This document shows, in pieces, positions 17,056 to 26,338 of a stretch of 64,000 nt of DNA (its first letter is position 1; every line of letters begins with the position of its first letter). The notes below the pieces were generated by a model. That model saw only the letters and a list, made by a program, of their open reading frames with translations. It was not told where the DNA came from and did not search any database. The DNA comes from Enemella evansiae. GTDB taxonomy: Bacteria; Actinomycetota; Actinomycetes; Propionibacteriales; Propionibacteriaceae. The stretch covers positions 186,001 through 250,000 of the forward strand of contig NZ_NMVP01000033.1 of the NCBI RefSeq assembly GCF_002250705.1, given 5' to 3'. Made by a program: the position numbers and the translations under genes.

Positions 17056-18684
17056 ATGACCACCGAACGAGCCCAGGTCTTCGCCGCGATCCGCGCCGAA
17101 AGCGACCAGATCGCCCAGGCCGAAGCCCGCCGCCTGGTCGCGATCGCCGCCGCCTGCGACACCTACTCCGGCCTCAACACCCACACCGACGAGTTGACCG
17201 CCCGCGTGCTCCACGGTGAACAACTCGTCTTCCCCGGCGCGGACGGTACGCCCGGGATCACCGAGTTCTTCCACCTCGAACTCGCGATGTCGCTGGGCTG
17301 CTCACCGGAGACCGCGCAGGTCTGGACCGCGGACGTATTGAATCTGCGCCATCGGCATCCGATCCTGTGGCAGGCCACCCTGGACTGCGACATCCCCGTC
17401 TGGGTCGCCCGCGATGTCTCCCGCGCCGCCTTGCAGCTGAACTTCACCCAGGCCCGCGAGTTCGACTCCCTCTGGTCACTCCGGCTGATCAACCTCACGC
17501 CCAAGCGAGCGGTCGCGACGACCGAAGCCCAGGTCGCACTGATGCTCAACGACGACAAAGAAGCCGAACGCCAGGCCGCCAAGAAGCAGCGCCGCGTCGA
17601 GTTCACCCCCAGCCGGAACACCCCGGGGATCACCGACCTCTACGCCAACCTGGACGCCGGTGACGCCGCCCAGTTGAACGGCACCCTCGACCGCCTCGCG
17701 GATGTGTTGAAGGCCGGTGGCTCCACGGCCAGTCGTGATGAGTTGCGTGCCGAAGCGTTGGGCCATCTGGCGCATCCCGAGCGGGCCCGGCAACTCTTGC
17801 AACCCTCACTGTTCGACGGCGCCACCGTCACCCCTACCGGTGATGTGGTCAACAAGCATGGTGAGATCGTCACGCCCACCTCGGAGCGGTGTCGGCACGG
17901 TGCGGAGCTGATCCTGCACGTCCACCAGAAGGACCTCGCCAACCGCCGCGGTGGTGAAGGCGACGCGCTCGGGCCGGTCACCCTGCAGCACTTGAAGGAG
18001 CTGCTCGCCCAGTGCGCTGGCACCGTTCGGGTGCGGCCGGTGATCGACCTGGCCGCGCCGGTGATGGTGAACACCTACCGACCGAGCGACGAGTTGGCGC
18101 AGCGGGTGAAGCTGCGGGACCGATATGTGATGTTCCCCCGCTCCAACCGCTCCGCCTTCGGCCGCGGGATCGACCTGGACCACACCATCCCCGCACCGGA
18201 GGGACCGACCAGCTCCAGCAATCTGGGGCCGTTGAACCGGCCAGCCCACCGCGCCAGAACCCATGCCGGGTTCATTCTCGAGCAACCCTCACCCGGTGTG
18301 TTCCACTGGCGAACTCCCGCAGGGCAGGAGGCCTGGGTCAGCCACCACGGGACCTGGGACCATCCACCACCCGATCATCTGATCAACGACCCCGCGGCTT
18401 CGCTGTCCCGGACCGAAAAGCTACTTCGGGACACCCTCGGCAACGGGCAGACCCAGTTGGAGAAGGAACAGGCCGAAGCCGAACAAGCAGCCGACGAAGC
18501 TCGCGAACGCGAGCGACTCCGCCGCGCCCGCAAAGCCCAACGCCTCCGCGACCTACGCCAAGCTGCCCGCGAACAAGCCGAGGCGGCGAAACAGAAGAAG
18601 GCGAAGAAGCCGGTTCACCCGGAGCACCAGCCTGCCCTGATTCCCCACCGTGGCAGCGAATCGGCCGAGCCCCTACCATTCTGA
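17056..18684 (+). CDS. HNH endonuclease of the DUF222 / REP13E12 family
   Basis: The 542-residue protein has an N-terminal helical DUF222 region (about 20-320), an HNH domain (about 355-405) and a highly charged coiled-coil tail (430-520). The nuclease core keeps DLDH (373-376), Asn389 and His398. The zinc-ribbon cysteines usual in this family (CxxPxC before DLDH, LC after) are replaced, for example FPRSNRS and LNRPAH, so the metal-binding knuckle is lost or altered. The family is multicopy in actinobacteria and its function is unresolved. The gene has a strong promoter, a near-perfect ribosome binding site, and copies of the palindromic repeat on both sides. Confidence 0.88.
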   Translation: MTTERAQVFAAIRAESDQIAQAEARRLVAIAAACDTYSGLNTHTDELTARVLHGEQLVFPGADGTPGITEFFHLELAMSLGCSPETAQVWTADVLNLRHRHPILWQATLDCDIPVWVARDVSRAALQLNFTQAREFDSLWSLRLINLTPKRAVATTEAQVALMLNDDKEAERQAAKKQRRVEFTPSRNTPGITDLYANLDAGDAAQLNGTLDRLADVLKAGGSTASRDELRAEALGHLAHPERARQLLQPSLFDGATVTPTGDVVNKHGEIVTPTSERCRHGAELILHVHQKDLANRRGGEGDALGPVTLQHLKELLAQCAGTVRVRPVIDLAAPVMVNTYRPSDELAQRVKLRDRYVMFPRSNRSAFGRGIDLDHTIPAPEGPTSSSNLGPLNRPAHRARTHAGFILEQPSPGVFHWRTPAGQEAWVSHHGTWDHPPPDHLINDPAASLSRTEKLLRDTLGNGQTQLEKEQAEAEQAADEARERERLRRARKAQRLRDLRQAAREQAEAAKQKKAKKPVHPEHQPALIPHRGSESAEPLPF

Positions 18685-18704
18685 CCCGGCTCAGGAACGG
18701 GGGG

Positions 18705-18739
18705 CATCTCGACACGGTCGCTGCGCGACCTGCTCGATG
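18705..18739 (-). repeat. Inverted partial copy of the palindromic repeat downstream of the HNH gene
   Basis: CATCTCGACACGGTCGCTGC continuing to CTGCTCGATG matches the 16873-16913 copy read on the opposite strand, with the outermost bases changed. It therefore lies inverted relative to the copies upstream of the HNH gene. Confidence 0.85.
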
Positions 18740-18777
18740 ACCATGGAAGGATCCTCGCGCGCTCAGCCGACGGGACG

Positions 18778-19320
18778 TCAGAGGCCGGTGACCAACAGGC
18801 GTACCCCGCCCGCGAACGTCGCATCAGGATCCGGAGCCGCGCCATCCGGCGCCACCACCCCGAGCTCGACCAGTTGCGCATGACCCTGCTCGTCGATCAC
18901 ATGGCCGAGGACCAGGTGCACCACCGTCGCCGCCACCACGCGAGCATCCACCTCCACAGCGGCCGGTGATCCCGCCAGCAATCCCGCCAGATGATCCACC
19001 GGCGAGGTCTGCGCCAACCGCATGCTCAGCACCGACGCCACCAGCTCCGCCCCATCGCGGTGTGCCAGCAGCGCCGCCCGGAAGGCATCCGCCCAGACCG
19101 TGACGATCTCCCCCGGCGTACCGATCGGCTCCGGCAACCCGGCGAGGATCTCATCGGCCAGGGCAGCCAGCAGCGACTGCTTGTTCGCCACATGGTGATA
19201 GAGCGCGCCCGCCTGCACGTCCAACGCCCCCGCGATCCGGCGCATCGTCAGATCGGCCAACCCGTACTGATCAAGGATCCCGAGCGCGGTGACGACGACA
19301 TCACGGCGGCGCAACGGCAT
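18778..19320 (-). CDS. TetR-family regulator with TetR_C-like ligand domain
   Basis: The 180-residue protein starts MPLRRRDVVVTALGILDQYG, a TetR_N helix-turn-helix (about 5-50; MRRIAGALDVQAGALYHHVANK). The rest is helical and resembles the tetracycline-repressor C-terminal class. The open frame continues upstream but the ATG at 19320 is the only start that fits the family. It is divergent from galK by 31 bases. That spacing suggests galK may be its target, though I see no palindromic operator in the gap. Confidence 0.85.
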   Translation of the reverse strand: MPLRRRDVVVTALGILDQYGLADLTMRRIAGALDVQAGALYHHVANKQSLLAALADEILAGLPEPIGTPGEIVTVWADAFRAALLAHRDGAELVASVLSMRLAQTSPVDHLAGLLAGSPAAVEVDARVVAATVVHLVLGHVIDEQGHAQLVELGVVAPDGAAPDPDATFAGGVRLLVTGL

Positions 19321-19351
19321 GATGGGGACCCTACCGAAAGGACCTTCGCCT

Positions 19352-20500
19352 GTGCCCACGTTCGACCTGCCCGCCGCCGACGGCCACTGGTTCGCCCCCG
19401 GGCGGGTCAACCTGATCGGTGAGCACACCGACTACAACGACGGCTTCGTGCTCCCCTTCGCCCTCCCCCTCGGCATCCGGGTCGCCGCCCGGCTCCGCGA
19501 CGACGACCGGGTCACCTTCGCCTCCACCAGCGAGGCCGACGGCGCGCACCTCACCCTGGCCGACCTCGACGGCCCGGTCCCCGACACCTTCCCGGGCTGG
19601 TACGCCTATCCCGCCGGTGTGCTCTGGGCCCTCCAGCAGCAGGGTCACCGACTCCGCGGTCTCGACCTGGCCTTCGACTCCAACCTGCCGGTCGGCGCCG
19701 GCCTCTCCTCCTCCGCCGCCATCTGCTGCGCCACCGTCGCCGCGGTCGCCGACCTCTGCGAACTGGACCTGACCCCGATGCGGCGCGCCCAGACCGCCCG
19801 GCAGGCCGAGAACGACTACGTCGGCGCGCCCACCGGCTTCATGGACCAGGCCGCCTCCACGCTCTGCACCGCCGGCCACGCCCTGCTGCTGGACTGCCGC
19901 GACCTGGGCACCGAACAGGTCCCCCTCGATCTCCCGGCCGCCGACCTGGAACTGCTGGTCCTGGACACCCGCACCCCACACTCCCTGGTCGACTCGGCGT
20001 ACGCCGAACGCCGCCGCTCCTGCGAACAGGCCGCCGCCGCCCTCTGCGTACCCGCCCTGCGCGACATCACCGATGTCACCGCCCTCGCCGCCCTCACCGA
20101 CCAGCCCGACGGTGACCTGCTGCTGCGCCGCGCCCGGCACGTGGTCACCGAGAACGCCCGGGTGCTCGAGGTCGCCGATCTGCTGCGCGCCGGCCGGGTC
20201 GCCGAGATCGCACCCGCACTGGACGCCTCGCACGCCTCGATGCGTGACGACTTCGAGATCACCGTGCCCACCGTCGACCTGGCCGTCGAGACCGCCCGCA
20301 GCGCCGGCGCGCTCGGCGCGCGGATGACCGGCGGCGGATTCGGTGGCTGCATCATCGCGCTCTGCCCCACCGGCAGCGCCGAGCCGATCGCCCGCCAGAT
20401 CGCCGCCGCATTCGCCACCAACGGCTTCGGCGCACCCGAGTGGTTCACCGCCGAACCGGCCGCCGGTGCACACCGATTGGACAACGATTCGGCATCGTGA
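19352..20500 (+). CDS. galK: Galactokinase
   Basis: The 382-residue GHMP kinase phosphorylates galactose at C1 in the Leloir pathway. GRVNLIGEHTDYNDGFVLP is the galactokinase signature, VGAGLSSSAA the ATP-binding loop and MTGGGFGGC the third motif. The GTG at 19352 follows AAAGGA by eight bases. galT and galE are not in the window, so this is an isolated galK, divergent from a TetR gene and 61 bases upstream of an amino-acid ABC operon whose function looks unrelated. Confidence 0.93.
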   Translation: MPTFDLPAADGHWFAPGRVNLIGEHTDYNDGFVLPFALPLGIRVAARLRDDDRVTFASTSEADGAHLTLADLDGPVPDTFPGWYAYPAGVLWALQQQGHRLRGLDLAFDSNLPVGAGLSSSAAICCATVAAVADLCELDLTPMRRAQTARQAENDYVGAPTGFMDQAASTLCTAGHALLLDCRDLGTEQVPLDLPAADLELLVLDTRTPHSLVDSAYAERRRSCEQAAAALCVPALRDITDVTALAALTDQPDGDLLLRRARHVVTENARVLEVADLLRAGRVAEIAPALDASHASMRDDFEITVPTVDLAVETARSAGALGARMTGGGFGGCIIALCPTGSAEPIARQIAAAFATNGFGAPEWFTAEPAAGAHRLDNDSAS

Positions 20501-20561
20501 TTTCCCCAGACCCCGCCGTAGTGGAAATATTGCCCACCTGTTCCAACCCCTGGAGTTGACC

Positions 20562-21479
20562 ATGCGCACTCGTTCCCTGGCCACCACGGCCGCACTCGCC
20601 ACGCTCACCCTGACCATGGCCGCCTGCGGATCCACCTCGCTCAGCGGTGGCAGCGGCGCCGGCGGCGCCGCCACCCCGGCCGGCGGCACCCAGGAACCCG
20701 TCCAGGTCGACCAGGCGCTGGCCGCCAAACTCCCGGAGAAGATCAAGGCCGACAAGAAGATCGTCGTCGGTACCGACGCCACCTACGCGCCCAACGAATT
20801 CCTGGACGCCGACGGCAAGACCGTGATCGGCGCCGACATCGACGTGCTGAACACCGTCGCCGCCCGCTTCGGCGTCACCGTCGAATACCAGCCGGCCGGC
20901 TTCGACACCATCATCACCGGTGTCCAGGGCAAGAAGTACGACCTGGGCATCTCCTCGTTCACCATCACCGACAAGCGGCTCGAGCAGGTCAACATGGTGA
21001 GCTACTTCAACGCCGGCACCCAGTGGGCCACCGCCCAGGGCAACCCCAAGCAGGTCGACCCGGAGAACGCCTGCGGCAAGACCGTCGCGGTCCAGACCGG
21101 TACCACCCAGGACCAGGACGATCTGCCCGTGCGGCAGGAGAAGTGCGGCGCGAACAAGATCAACGTGCTGCAGTTCGACGGCCAGGACCAGGCCACCGCC
21201 GCCGTCGTCTCCGGCCGCGCCGACGCGATGCTCGCCGACTCGCCGGTGGTGGCGTACGCCGCCAAGCAGTCCCAGGGCAAGCTCGCCCCGCTCGGTGAGA
21301 TCTACGACGCCGCCCCCTACGGCATCGTGGTGCCGAAGGACCAGACCGACTTCGCCAATGCGATCGCCGAGGCGCTCACCAAGGCCAAGGCCGACGGCAG
21401 CTACGAGCGCGCGCTGCAGAAGTGGGGCACCGAGAACGGCGCGATCAGCTCCTTCCAGGTGAACCCGGCCGCCTCCTGA
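20562..21479 (+). CDS. Polar amino-acid ABC transporter, substrate-binding lipoprotein
   Basis: The 305-residue family 3 solute-binding protein has a signal peptide (1-21) ending in the lipobox TMAAC, so Cys22 is lipidated and anchors it outside the membrane. A Ser/Gly/Ala-rich linker (about 23-50) leads to the two-lobed domain beginning [16 protein letters not shown]. The ligand is an amino acid by family; the exact one cannot be told. The permease and ATPase genes follow directly, forming a three-gene importer operon. Confidence 0.9.
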   Translation: MRTRSLATTAALATLTLTMAACGSTSLSGGSGAGGAATPAGGTQEPVQVDQALAAKLPEKIKADKKIVVGTDATYAPNEFLDADGKTVIGADIDVLNTVAARFGVTVEYQPAGFDTIITGVQGKKYDLGISSFTITDKRLEQVNMVSYFNAGTQWATAQGNPKQVDPENACGKTVAVQTGTTQDQDDLPVRQEKCGANKINVLQFDGQDQATAAVVSGRADAMLADSPVVAYAAKQSQGKLAPLGEIYDAAPYGIVVPKDQTDFANAIAEALTKAKADGSYERALQKWGTENGAISSFQVNPAAS

Positions 21480-21490
21480 GGCAGGGCGCG

Positions 21491-22462
21491 ATGAGCAGCC
21501 AGGTCCCCGATACCCGCGAGGCAGCCGACACCGCCGAGCGCCCCGGTCGCATCGACGCCGTCCCGGTACGCCACCCGTGGCGCTGGGTGGCGGTCGCGGT
21601 GATCGCGGTGCTGGCGCTGATGTTCCTCAACATGGTGCTGTTCAACCCGGCCTTCGACTGGCCCTTCATCGCCGAGGCGATGAACCAGAAACCGGTCATC
21701 GAGGGGTTCATCAAGGGCACCCTGCTGGTCACCGTGTTCAGCATGTTCTTCGGGGTGCTCGGCGGGGTCGTGCTGGCGGTGATGCGGCTCAGCGACAATC
21801 CCATCCTCAAAGCGGTCTCCTGGGCCTACACCTGGTTCTTCCGGGCCGTCCCCCGCTATGTGCTGCTGACCATCATGGGCGCCCTCGGCATCGTCTTCCA
21901 GCAGGGCCTCGCCTTCGGTGTCCCCTTCGACTGGAAGATCATCTCGTGGCTGGGGTTGCCCGAGGGCACCAGCTGGCGCTTCCTCACCCTCGATGCGAAC
22001 GCGATCTTCGCCGGCTTCGCCGGTGCGGTGATCGGGATGGCGGCCTCCGAGGCGGCGTACATGGCCGAGATCGCGCGCGCCGGCATCCTCTCGGTCGACA
22101 AGGGCCAGTCCGAGGCCGCCGAGGCCCTCGGGATGAGCCCCGGCAAAGCGATGTGGCGGATCATCCTGCCGCAGGCGATGCGGGTGATCGTGCCGCCCAC
22201 CGGCAACGAGACCATCGCGATGCTCAAGGACACCTCGCTGCTGCTCGCGATCCCGTTGTCCACCGAGCTGTTCTTCCAGCTCAGAGCGATCGGGTCGCGG
22301 ACCTATCAGACCTTCCCCGTGCTGATCTCGGCCACCCTCTACTATCTGATCGCGACCAGCGTGCTGATGGTCGGACAGGCCTGGCTGGAACGCCACTTCG
22401 GCCGCGGCTTCGGCGGCGAGGCCGACACCCAGCGCCGGTTGATGATGGGAGCCGACCATTGA
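21491..22462 (+). CDS. Polar amino-acid ABC transporter, permease
   Basis: The 323-residue protein has five to six membrane segments preceded by a 35-residue cytoplasmic tail. The EAA loop [20 protein letters not shown] (about residues 213-232), which contacts the ATPase, is well preserved. It belongs to the HisMQ/GlnP permease class and probably works as a homodimer since only one permease gene is present. The ATG at 21491 lies 11 bases after the binding-protein stop. The 3' end overlaps the ATPase start. Confidence 0.9.
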   Translation: MSSQVPDTREAADTAERPGRIDAVPVRHPWRWVAVAVIAVLALMFLNMVLFNPAFDWPFIAEAMNQKPVIEGFIKGTLLVTVFSMFFGVLGGVVLAVMRLSDNPILKAVSWAYTWFFRAVPRYVLLTIMGALGIVFQQGLAFGVPFDWKIISWLGLPEGTSWRFLTLDANAIFAGFAGAVIGMAASEAAYMAEIARAGILSVDKGQSEAAEALGMSPGKAMWRIILPQAMRVIVPPTGNETIAMLKDTSLLLAIPLSTELFFQLRAIGSRTYQTFPVLISATLYYLIATSVLMVGQAWLERHFGRGFGGEADTQRRLMMGADH

Positions 22463-23265
22463 GCGACACCGCCGCCACCGCGCAGCCGCTGGTCCGGGCG
22501 CTGAACGCCACCAAGTTCTTCGGCGACAACGAGGTGCTCAAGGGCATCGACCTGGAGGTGCACTCCGGTGAGGTGGTCTGCCTGCTCGGCCCCAGCGGTT
22601 CGGGCAAGACCACCTTCCTGCGGTTGATCAACCAGATGGAGATCCTCACCGGTGGCCGGATCTGGGTCGACGGGGAGCTGATCGGCATCACCGAGAAGAA
22701 CGGCAGGCTGCATCGCCGCCACGTCCGCGACATCGCCCGGCAGCGCGCCGAGATCGGGATGGTCTTCCAGCGGTTCAACCTGTTCCCGCACCTCACCGCG
22801 ATCGGCAACGTGATGGAGGCCCCGATCCACGTCAAGGGCATCGGCAGGCAGCAGGCGCGGACCCGGGCGACGGAGTTGCTCGATCGGGTCGGGCTGGCCG
22901 ACCGGGCCGACTACTATCCCTCCCAGCTCTCCGGCGGCCAGCAGCAGCGGGTCGCGATCGCCCGGGCGCTGGCGATGGAACCGCGGCTGATGCTCTTCGA
23001 CGAGCCGACCAGTGCGCTCGACCCCGAACTGGTGGGCGAGGTGCTGTCGGTGATGAAGCAGCTGGCCGCCCAGGGCATGACGATGATCGTGGTCACCCAC
23101 GAGATGGAGTTCGCCCGCGAGGTCGCCGACCGGGTGGTGTTCATGGCCGACGGTCAGGTGGTCGAGTCGGGTACGCCGCAGCAGGTGCTCGGCGATCCGC
23201 AGCAGCAGCGCACCAGGGATTTTCTGACCCGGGTGCGCCAGGGCGTGGACGCCGACGACGCCTGA
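22459..23265 (+). CDS. Polar amino-acid ABC transporter, ATP-binding protein
   Basis: The 268-residue nucleotide-binding protein is GlnQ-like: Walker A GPSGSGKT (44-51), signature LSGGQQQR, Walker B LMLFDEP, and the switch His in VTHE. It starts with TTG inside the permease stop (TTGA overlap), indicating translational coupling; no other start is available in frame. It drives import of the amino acid bound by the upstream lipoprotein. Confidence 0.92.
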   Translation: MSDTAATAQPLVRALNATKFFGDNEVLKGIDLEVHSGEVVCLLGPSGSGKTTFLRLINQMEILTGGRIWVDGELIGITEKNGRLHRRHVRDIARQRAEIGMVFQRFNLFPHLTAIGNVMEAPIHVKGIGRQQARTRATELLDRVGLADRADYYPSQLSGGQQQRVAIARALAMEPRLMLFDEPTSALDPELVGEVLSVMKQLAAQGMTMIVVTHEMEFAREVADRVVFMADGQVVESGTPQQVLGDPQQQRTRDFLTRVRQGVDADDA

Positions 23266-23288
23266 CCCGGCGGCCGGCCCGGTCCGCC

Positions 23289-23699
23289 TCAGTCCGCGGC
23301 GTCGCGGACCAGCACCCGGGTACTGGCCGGATGCAGCACGCAGCCGATCACCACGATCGAGGCGGCACCCAGCGCCACCGCGATCGGCCAGGTCGCACCA
23401 CCGAAGAAGGACCAGGCGATCGGCAGGTTGATCAGCTGGGTGGCCACCACCGGCCCCCGGCTCCAGGTCCGCATCCGCAGCAGCCCGCCGGCCAGCAACC
23501 CACCCAGGGCGAGGCCGTAGCCGATCAGGATGATCGCCCCGCCGACCCCGACCACGGGCCGGTTCCCGCGGACGTTGAACGCATCCAGCACGCCGAGGAC
23601 CACACAGACCAGCCCCTCCAGCAGCAGGATCAGCGCGGCCACGATCAGGGTGCGCGGCCGGCTCGCGGCGGGGGCGGTCGTCTCGGGTGTTTCGGGCAC
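23289..23699 (-). CDS. Four-helix membrane protein, unknown function
   Basis: The 136-residue protein has four predicted membrane segments (about 16-38, 48-70, 84-104, 106-122) and short loops. The family seems conserved in actinobacteria but has no known role, and I do not recognise a motif. The GTG start lies six bases downstream of TAGTCT (23711-23706), so a leaderless transcript is likely. It is convergent with the ABC operon and divergent from whiB1. The 221-bp gap up to whiB1 holds no gene. Confidence 0.65.
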   Translation of the reverse strand: MPETPETTAPAASRPRTLIVAALILLLEGLVCVVLGVLDAFNVRGNRPVVGVGGAIILIGYGLALGGLLAGGLLRMRTWSRGPVVATQLINLPIAWSFFGGATWPIAVALGAASIVVIGCVLHPASTRVLVRDAAD

Positions 23700-23920
23700 C
23701 GGCCCAGACTACCGGCGTACCCCCGTCTGATCGACCGCCGAACCGGGTAACCCACGCAGTCAGAGCCGATTAGTGTGAGCAAACCGACCTGTCAAGATCT
23801 TGTTTTCATCGGACTTACTTGCCAGTCTTGTCAGGTCACAATGAGCAGGGCCCCCAGCTTCCCCCGCAGCGCCGCGATCCGGAGACGTGGGCCCGAAACC
23901 TGAGAGGAGGGGACCAAGGC

Positions 23921-24172
23921 ATGGATTGGCGCCATGAGGCAGCCTGTCTGGACGAGGATCCCGAACTCTTCTTCCCGATCGGAAACACCGGACCCGCGCT
24001 GCTGCAGATCGAAGAGGCCAAGCAGGTGTGCAAGCGGTGCACGGTGCGAGAGCAGTGCCTGCAGTGGGCGCTGGAGGCGGGCCAGGACCACGGTGTGTGG
24101 GGCGGCCTGTCCGAGGACGAGCGTCGCGCGATGAAGCGCCGCGCCGCTCGGTCCAGAATCCGCAGCGCGTGA
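23921..24172 (+). CDS. whiB1: WhiB1-type iron-sulfur transcription factor
   Basis: The 83-residue Wbl protein has four cysteines in the C-x(n)-CxxC-x5-C pattern (AACLDED, QVCKRC, EQC) that bind a [4Fe-4S] cluster, followed by GVWGGLSEDER and a basic tail. The start MDWRHEAACLDEDPELFFP is almost identical to mycobacterial WhiB1 as I remember it. That protein is essential, binds the primary sigma factor and senses nitric oxide. GAGGAGGGG lies about ten bases upstream of the ATG. The long leader region upstream (from about 23760) contains a TGTGA half-site but no full Crp palindrome. Confidence 0.93.
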   Translation: MDWRHEAACLDEDPELFFPIGNTGPALLQIEEAKQVCKRCTVREQCLQWALEAGQDHGVWGGLSEDERRAMKRRAARSRIRSA

Positions 24173-24230
24173 GCGCACGAATCGGACACGCCTGAGATCG
24201 CCTGGCGATCGATCAGCACGAAGAAGCACG

Positions 24231-24258
24231 GAGCCCTGGGGATGGATCCCCGGGGCTC
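24231..24258. terminator. Bidirectional terminator between whiB1 and pdtaS
   Basis: GAGCCCTGGGGA and TCCCCGGGGCTC pair at 11 of 12 positions around the loop TGGA, between two convergent genes. Confidence 0.75.
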
Positions 24259-24293
24259 ATCGTGTTCCGGGGCCCATCGTGCCCGGGGCTCGA

Positions 24294-25760
24294 TCAGGAG
24301 TCGTTCGCCATCGGCAGCCGGACCCGGGCCAGCGATCCCGGCGCGTCCGGATTGTTCATCAGTTCGAAGGTGCCGCCCAGGTCGCGGACCAGGGTCGAGA
24401 CGATGCTCAACCCCAGGCTCCGCGAGGTGGCCAACTGGAAGTCCTCCGGCAGCCCGGTCCCGTCGTCGACGACCTCGACCTCGAGCCAGCCCGCATCGGT
24501 GCGCGGGCGGACCGTGACCGTCCCGCCGCTGGAGCCGCTCAACCCGTGCTCGATGGCGTTCTGGCAGAGTTCGGTGACCACCAGCGAGAGCGCGGTGGCG
24601 ACCGGGGCCGGGACCATGCCGAAGCTGCCCTCGCGGCGCGCCCGCACCCCCTCGGGGTGATCGTGCTGGGTCGCCACCGCGCCGACCATCTGCAGCACCC
24701 GGTCGGCCACGTCGTCGAAGGGCACCGATTCGTCGAAGGTCTGGGAGAGCGTCTCGTGCACCACCGCGATCGCGGCCACCCGCGACATCGCCTCGGTCAG
24801 CGCGACCCGCGCCTCGGGCGAGCGACGGGCCTGCATCCGCAGCAGCGCGGCCACCGTCTGCAGGTTGTTCTTCACCCGGTGGTGGATCTCCCGGATGGTG
24901 GCGTCCTTGGTGACCAGCTGGCGCTCCCGCAGGCTGATCTCGGTGATGTCGCGACAGAGCACGATCAGCTCGTCCGAACCGTCCTCGCCGCGCAGCGGCA
25001 CCAGCCGCAGCCGGATCGTCACATTGCCGGCGATCGCCTCCACCTCGGAGATCTCGGTGGTGAAGTACGCCTCATCGGCCGGTGCGCTGCCCCCGGCGGC
25101 CTCGGCCAGGCCGCGCAGCAGCGAGGGCAGGTGCTCGTCCTCGGGATAGGAATCCAGGCCCAGGCGACGCAGCGCGGTGATCGCGTTCGGGGTGGCGTAG
25201 GCGACGTTGCGATTCTTGTCCAGCCGGTACACCCCGTCGCCGACCCGCGGGCTGAAGACCATGTCGCTCGGCGTACCGGTCGGGTATTCCCCGCGCGAGA
25301 CCATCTCGGTGAGGACCTCGGCCATCTCCAGATAGTTGTCCTCCAGCGCGCCGGGCGCGCGGACCCCCATCTGGTTGGTGTGCCGCTCGATCACTGCCAG
25401 CACCTTGCCGTCGCGATGGATCGGCACCGCGTGCACATCGACCGGTATCCCGGCCTGCAGCTTGTTCTCCGAGGTCTCCACCTCGGTTCCGGTGAGGTAC
25501 GCCTCCGGCACCCCGTGTTCGGGCAGATAGGCGATCTCGTCGCCGGCGACGTCGAACTCCAGCGCGGTGGGGCCGGTCGCCGGGCGGACCTGGGCGGCGG
25601 CCCAGAAGATGTTGGGATCGGTGTCGGGGATCCAGAGCACCAGATCGGAGAAGGACAGATCGGCGAGCAGATGCCACTCCGCGACGAGCCGGGTGAGGAA
25701 CTCCTCGTCCTCCGGCCCGATGTCGGTGTGATCGCGGACCAGGGTGGACAGCAGCGGCAT
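24294..25760 (-). CDS. pdtaS: Sensor histidine kinase PdtaS (HisKA_2 / HWE-like)
   Basis: The 488-residue cytosolic kinase has a GAF-like N-terminus (about 1-150), a PAS domain (about 175-275), a HisKA_2 dimerisation domain with the His293-His294 pair in EIHHRVKNNLQ, and a C-terminal HATPase (NAIEHG, DDGTGLP, SLGLSI). Order and motifs match M. tuberculosis PdtaS, which phosphorylates the RNA-binding antiterminator PdtaR; no pdtaR gene is in the window. The ATG at 25760 is chosen because TAGGTT (25773-25768) ends seven bases upstream. The hairpin at 25796-25820 separates it from the bL37 gene. Confidence 0.9.
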   Translation of the reverse strand: MPLLSTLVRDHTDIGPEDEEFLTRLVAEWHLLADLSFSDLVLWIPDTDPNIFWAAAQVRPATGPTALEFDVAGDEIAYLPEHGVPEAYLTGTEVETSENKLQAGIPVDVHAVPIHRDGKVLAVIERHTNQMGVRAPGALEDNYLEMAEVLTEMVSRGEYPTGTPSDMVFSPRVGDGVYRLDKNRNVAYATPNAITALRRLGLDSYPEDEHLPSLLRGLAEAAGGSAPADEAYFTTEISEVEAIAGNVTIRLRLVPLRGEDGSDELIVLCRDITEISLRERQLVTKDATIREIHHRVKNNLQTVAALLRMQARRSPEARVALTEAMSRVAAIAVVHETLSQTFDESVPFDDVADRVLQMVGAVATQHDHPEGVRARREGSFGMVPAPVATALSLVVTELCQNAIEHGLSGSSGGTVTVRPRTDAGWLEVEVVDDGTGLPEDFQLATSRSLGLSIVSTLVRDLGGTFELMNNPDAPGSLARVRLPMANDS

Positions 25761-25795
25761 GGGCACCAACCTACTCACTGGTCACAAGACGCCGC

Positions 25796-25820
25796 GAGCC
25801 CGGGTCGATGACCCGGGCTC
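25796..25820 (-). terminator. Terminator after the bL37 gene
   Basis: A perfect 11-bp stem GAGCCCGGGTC / GACCCGGGCTC with loop GAT lies 18 bases downstream of the bL37 stop codon. Confidence 0.75.
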
Positions 25821-25837
25821 GGTGGTTGAGCGTGTGC

Positions 25838-25912
25838 TCAGGCGTTGGGGCGCTTGCCGTGGTTCGCGCCCTTCTTGCGACGCGCGCGGCGCTTGCGGCC
25901 GGTCTTGCCCAT
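25838..25912 (-). CDS. Ribosomal protein bL37 (24 residues)
   Basis: A tiny gene encodes MGKTGRKRRARRKK followed by a GANHGKRPNA tail. The very basic 24-residue sequence with the NHGKRPN end is the bL37 type found in mycobacterial and other actinobacterial 50S subunits, where it binds 23S rRNA; I assign it from memory of that family. GGAGG lies three to eight bases upstream of the ATG. Its place between pdtaS and rsrA/sigR is also seen in other actinobacteria. Genes this short are easily missed by automatic annotation. Confidence 0.85.
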   Translation of the reverse strand: MGKTGRKRRARRKKGANHGKRPNA

Positions 25913-26011
25913 GTCAGCCTCCTGCTGTCTGTGATGATCGACAGGTAACCCTATCGCGTCCGGACCCGGATCGCGGAATCGCCAGCCCCGAAACCCTCAG
26001 CCCCGACGCCC

Positions 26012-26338
26012 TCAGCCGCGACGCCACGTGGTGATCGAGGTCATGATGCTCACCCGCAGCTGCTGGGGCGCCTTCTCCTCGGGGCAGCAGCGGTTCACCA
26101 GCTGCTTGATCGCGTGCTCGGCGTCGAAGTCCTCGACACAGCGCTCACAGGCCTCCAGATGCAACCGGATCACCTCGGTGGACGCACCGTCGAGCTCGTG
26201 GTCCAGGAAGGCGGTGACCCGCTGCAGCACCACCGAGCAGTCCTGCTCGGCGAGCCGACGCAATTCCTCGGCGTCGGCACCGTCCAGCTCGGGGCCATCC
26301 AGCTCGGGTCCGGGATCCTGCGGCTCGCGGGGCGTCAC
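26012..26338 (-). CDS. rsrA: Zinc-binding anti-sigma factor of SigR (RsrA/RshA type)
   Basis: The 108-residue ZAS protein carries HLEACERC (His60, Cys64, Cys67), the HxxxCxxC zinc motif, with further cysteines at 34, 84 and 85. In Streptomyces and Mycobacterium the reduced zinc form binds and silences SigR/SigH, and thiol oxidation releases the sigma factor. The N-terminal 30 residues are an acidic extension. The GTG start overlaps the sigR stop (GTGA), so the two proteins are co-translated. Confidence 0.92.
   Translation of the reverse strand: MTPREPQDPGPELDGPELDGADAEELRRLAEQDCSVVLQRVTAFLDHELDGASTEVIRLHLEACERCVEDFDAEHAIKQLVNRCCPEEKAPQQLRVSIMTSITTWRRG

Noticed and set aside
23760..23845. Crp-type site upstream of whiB1
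   Set aside because: A TGTGA half-site and a separate GTCACA occur, but they are not spaced as a 16-bp palindrome.
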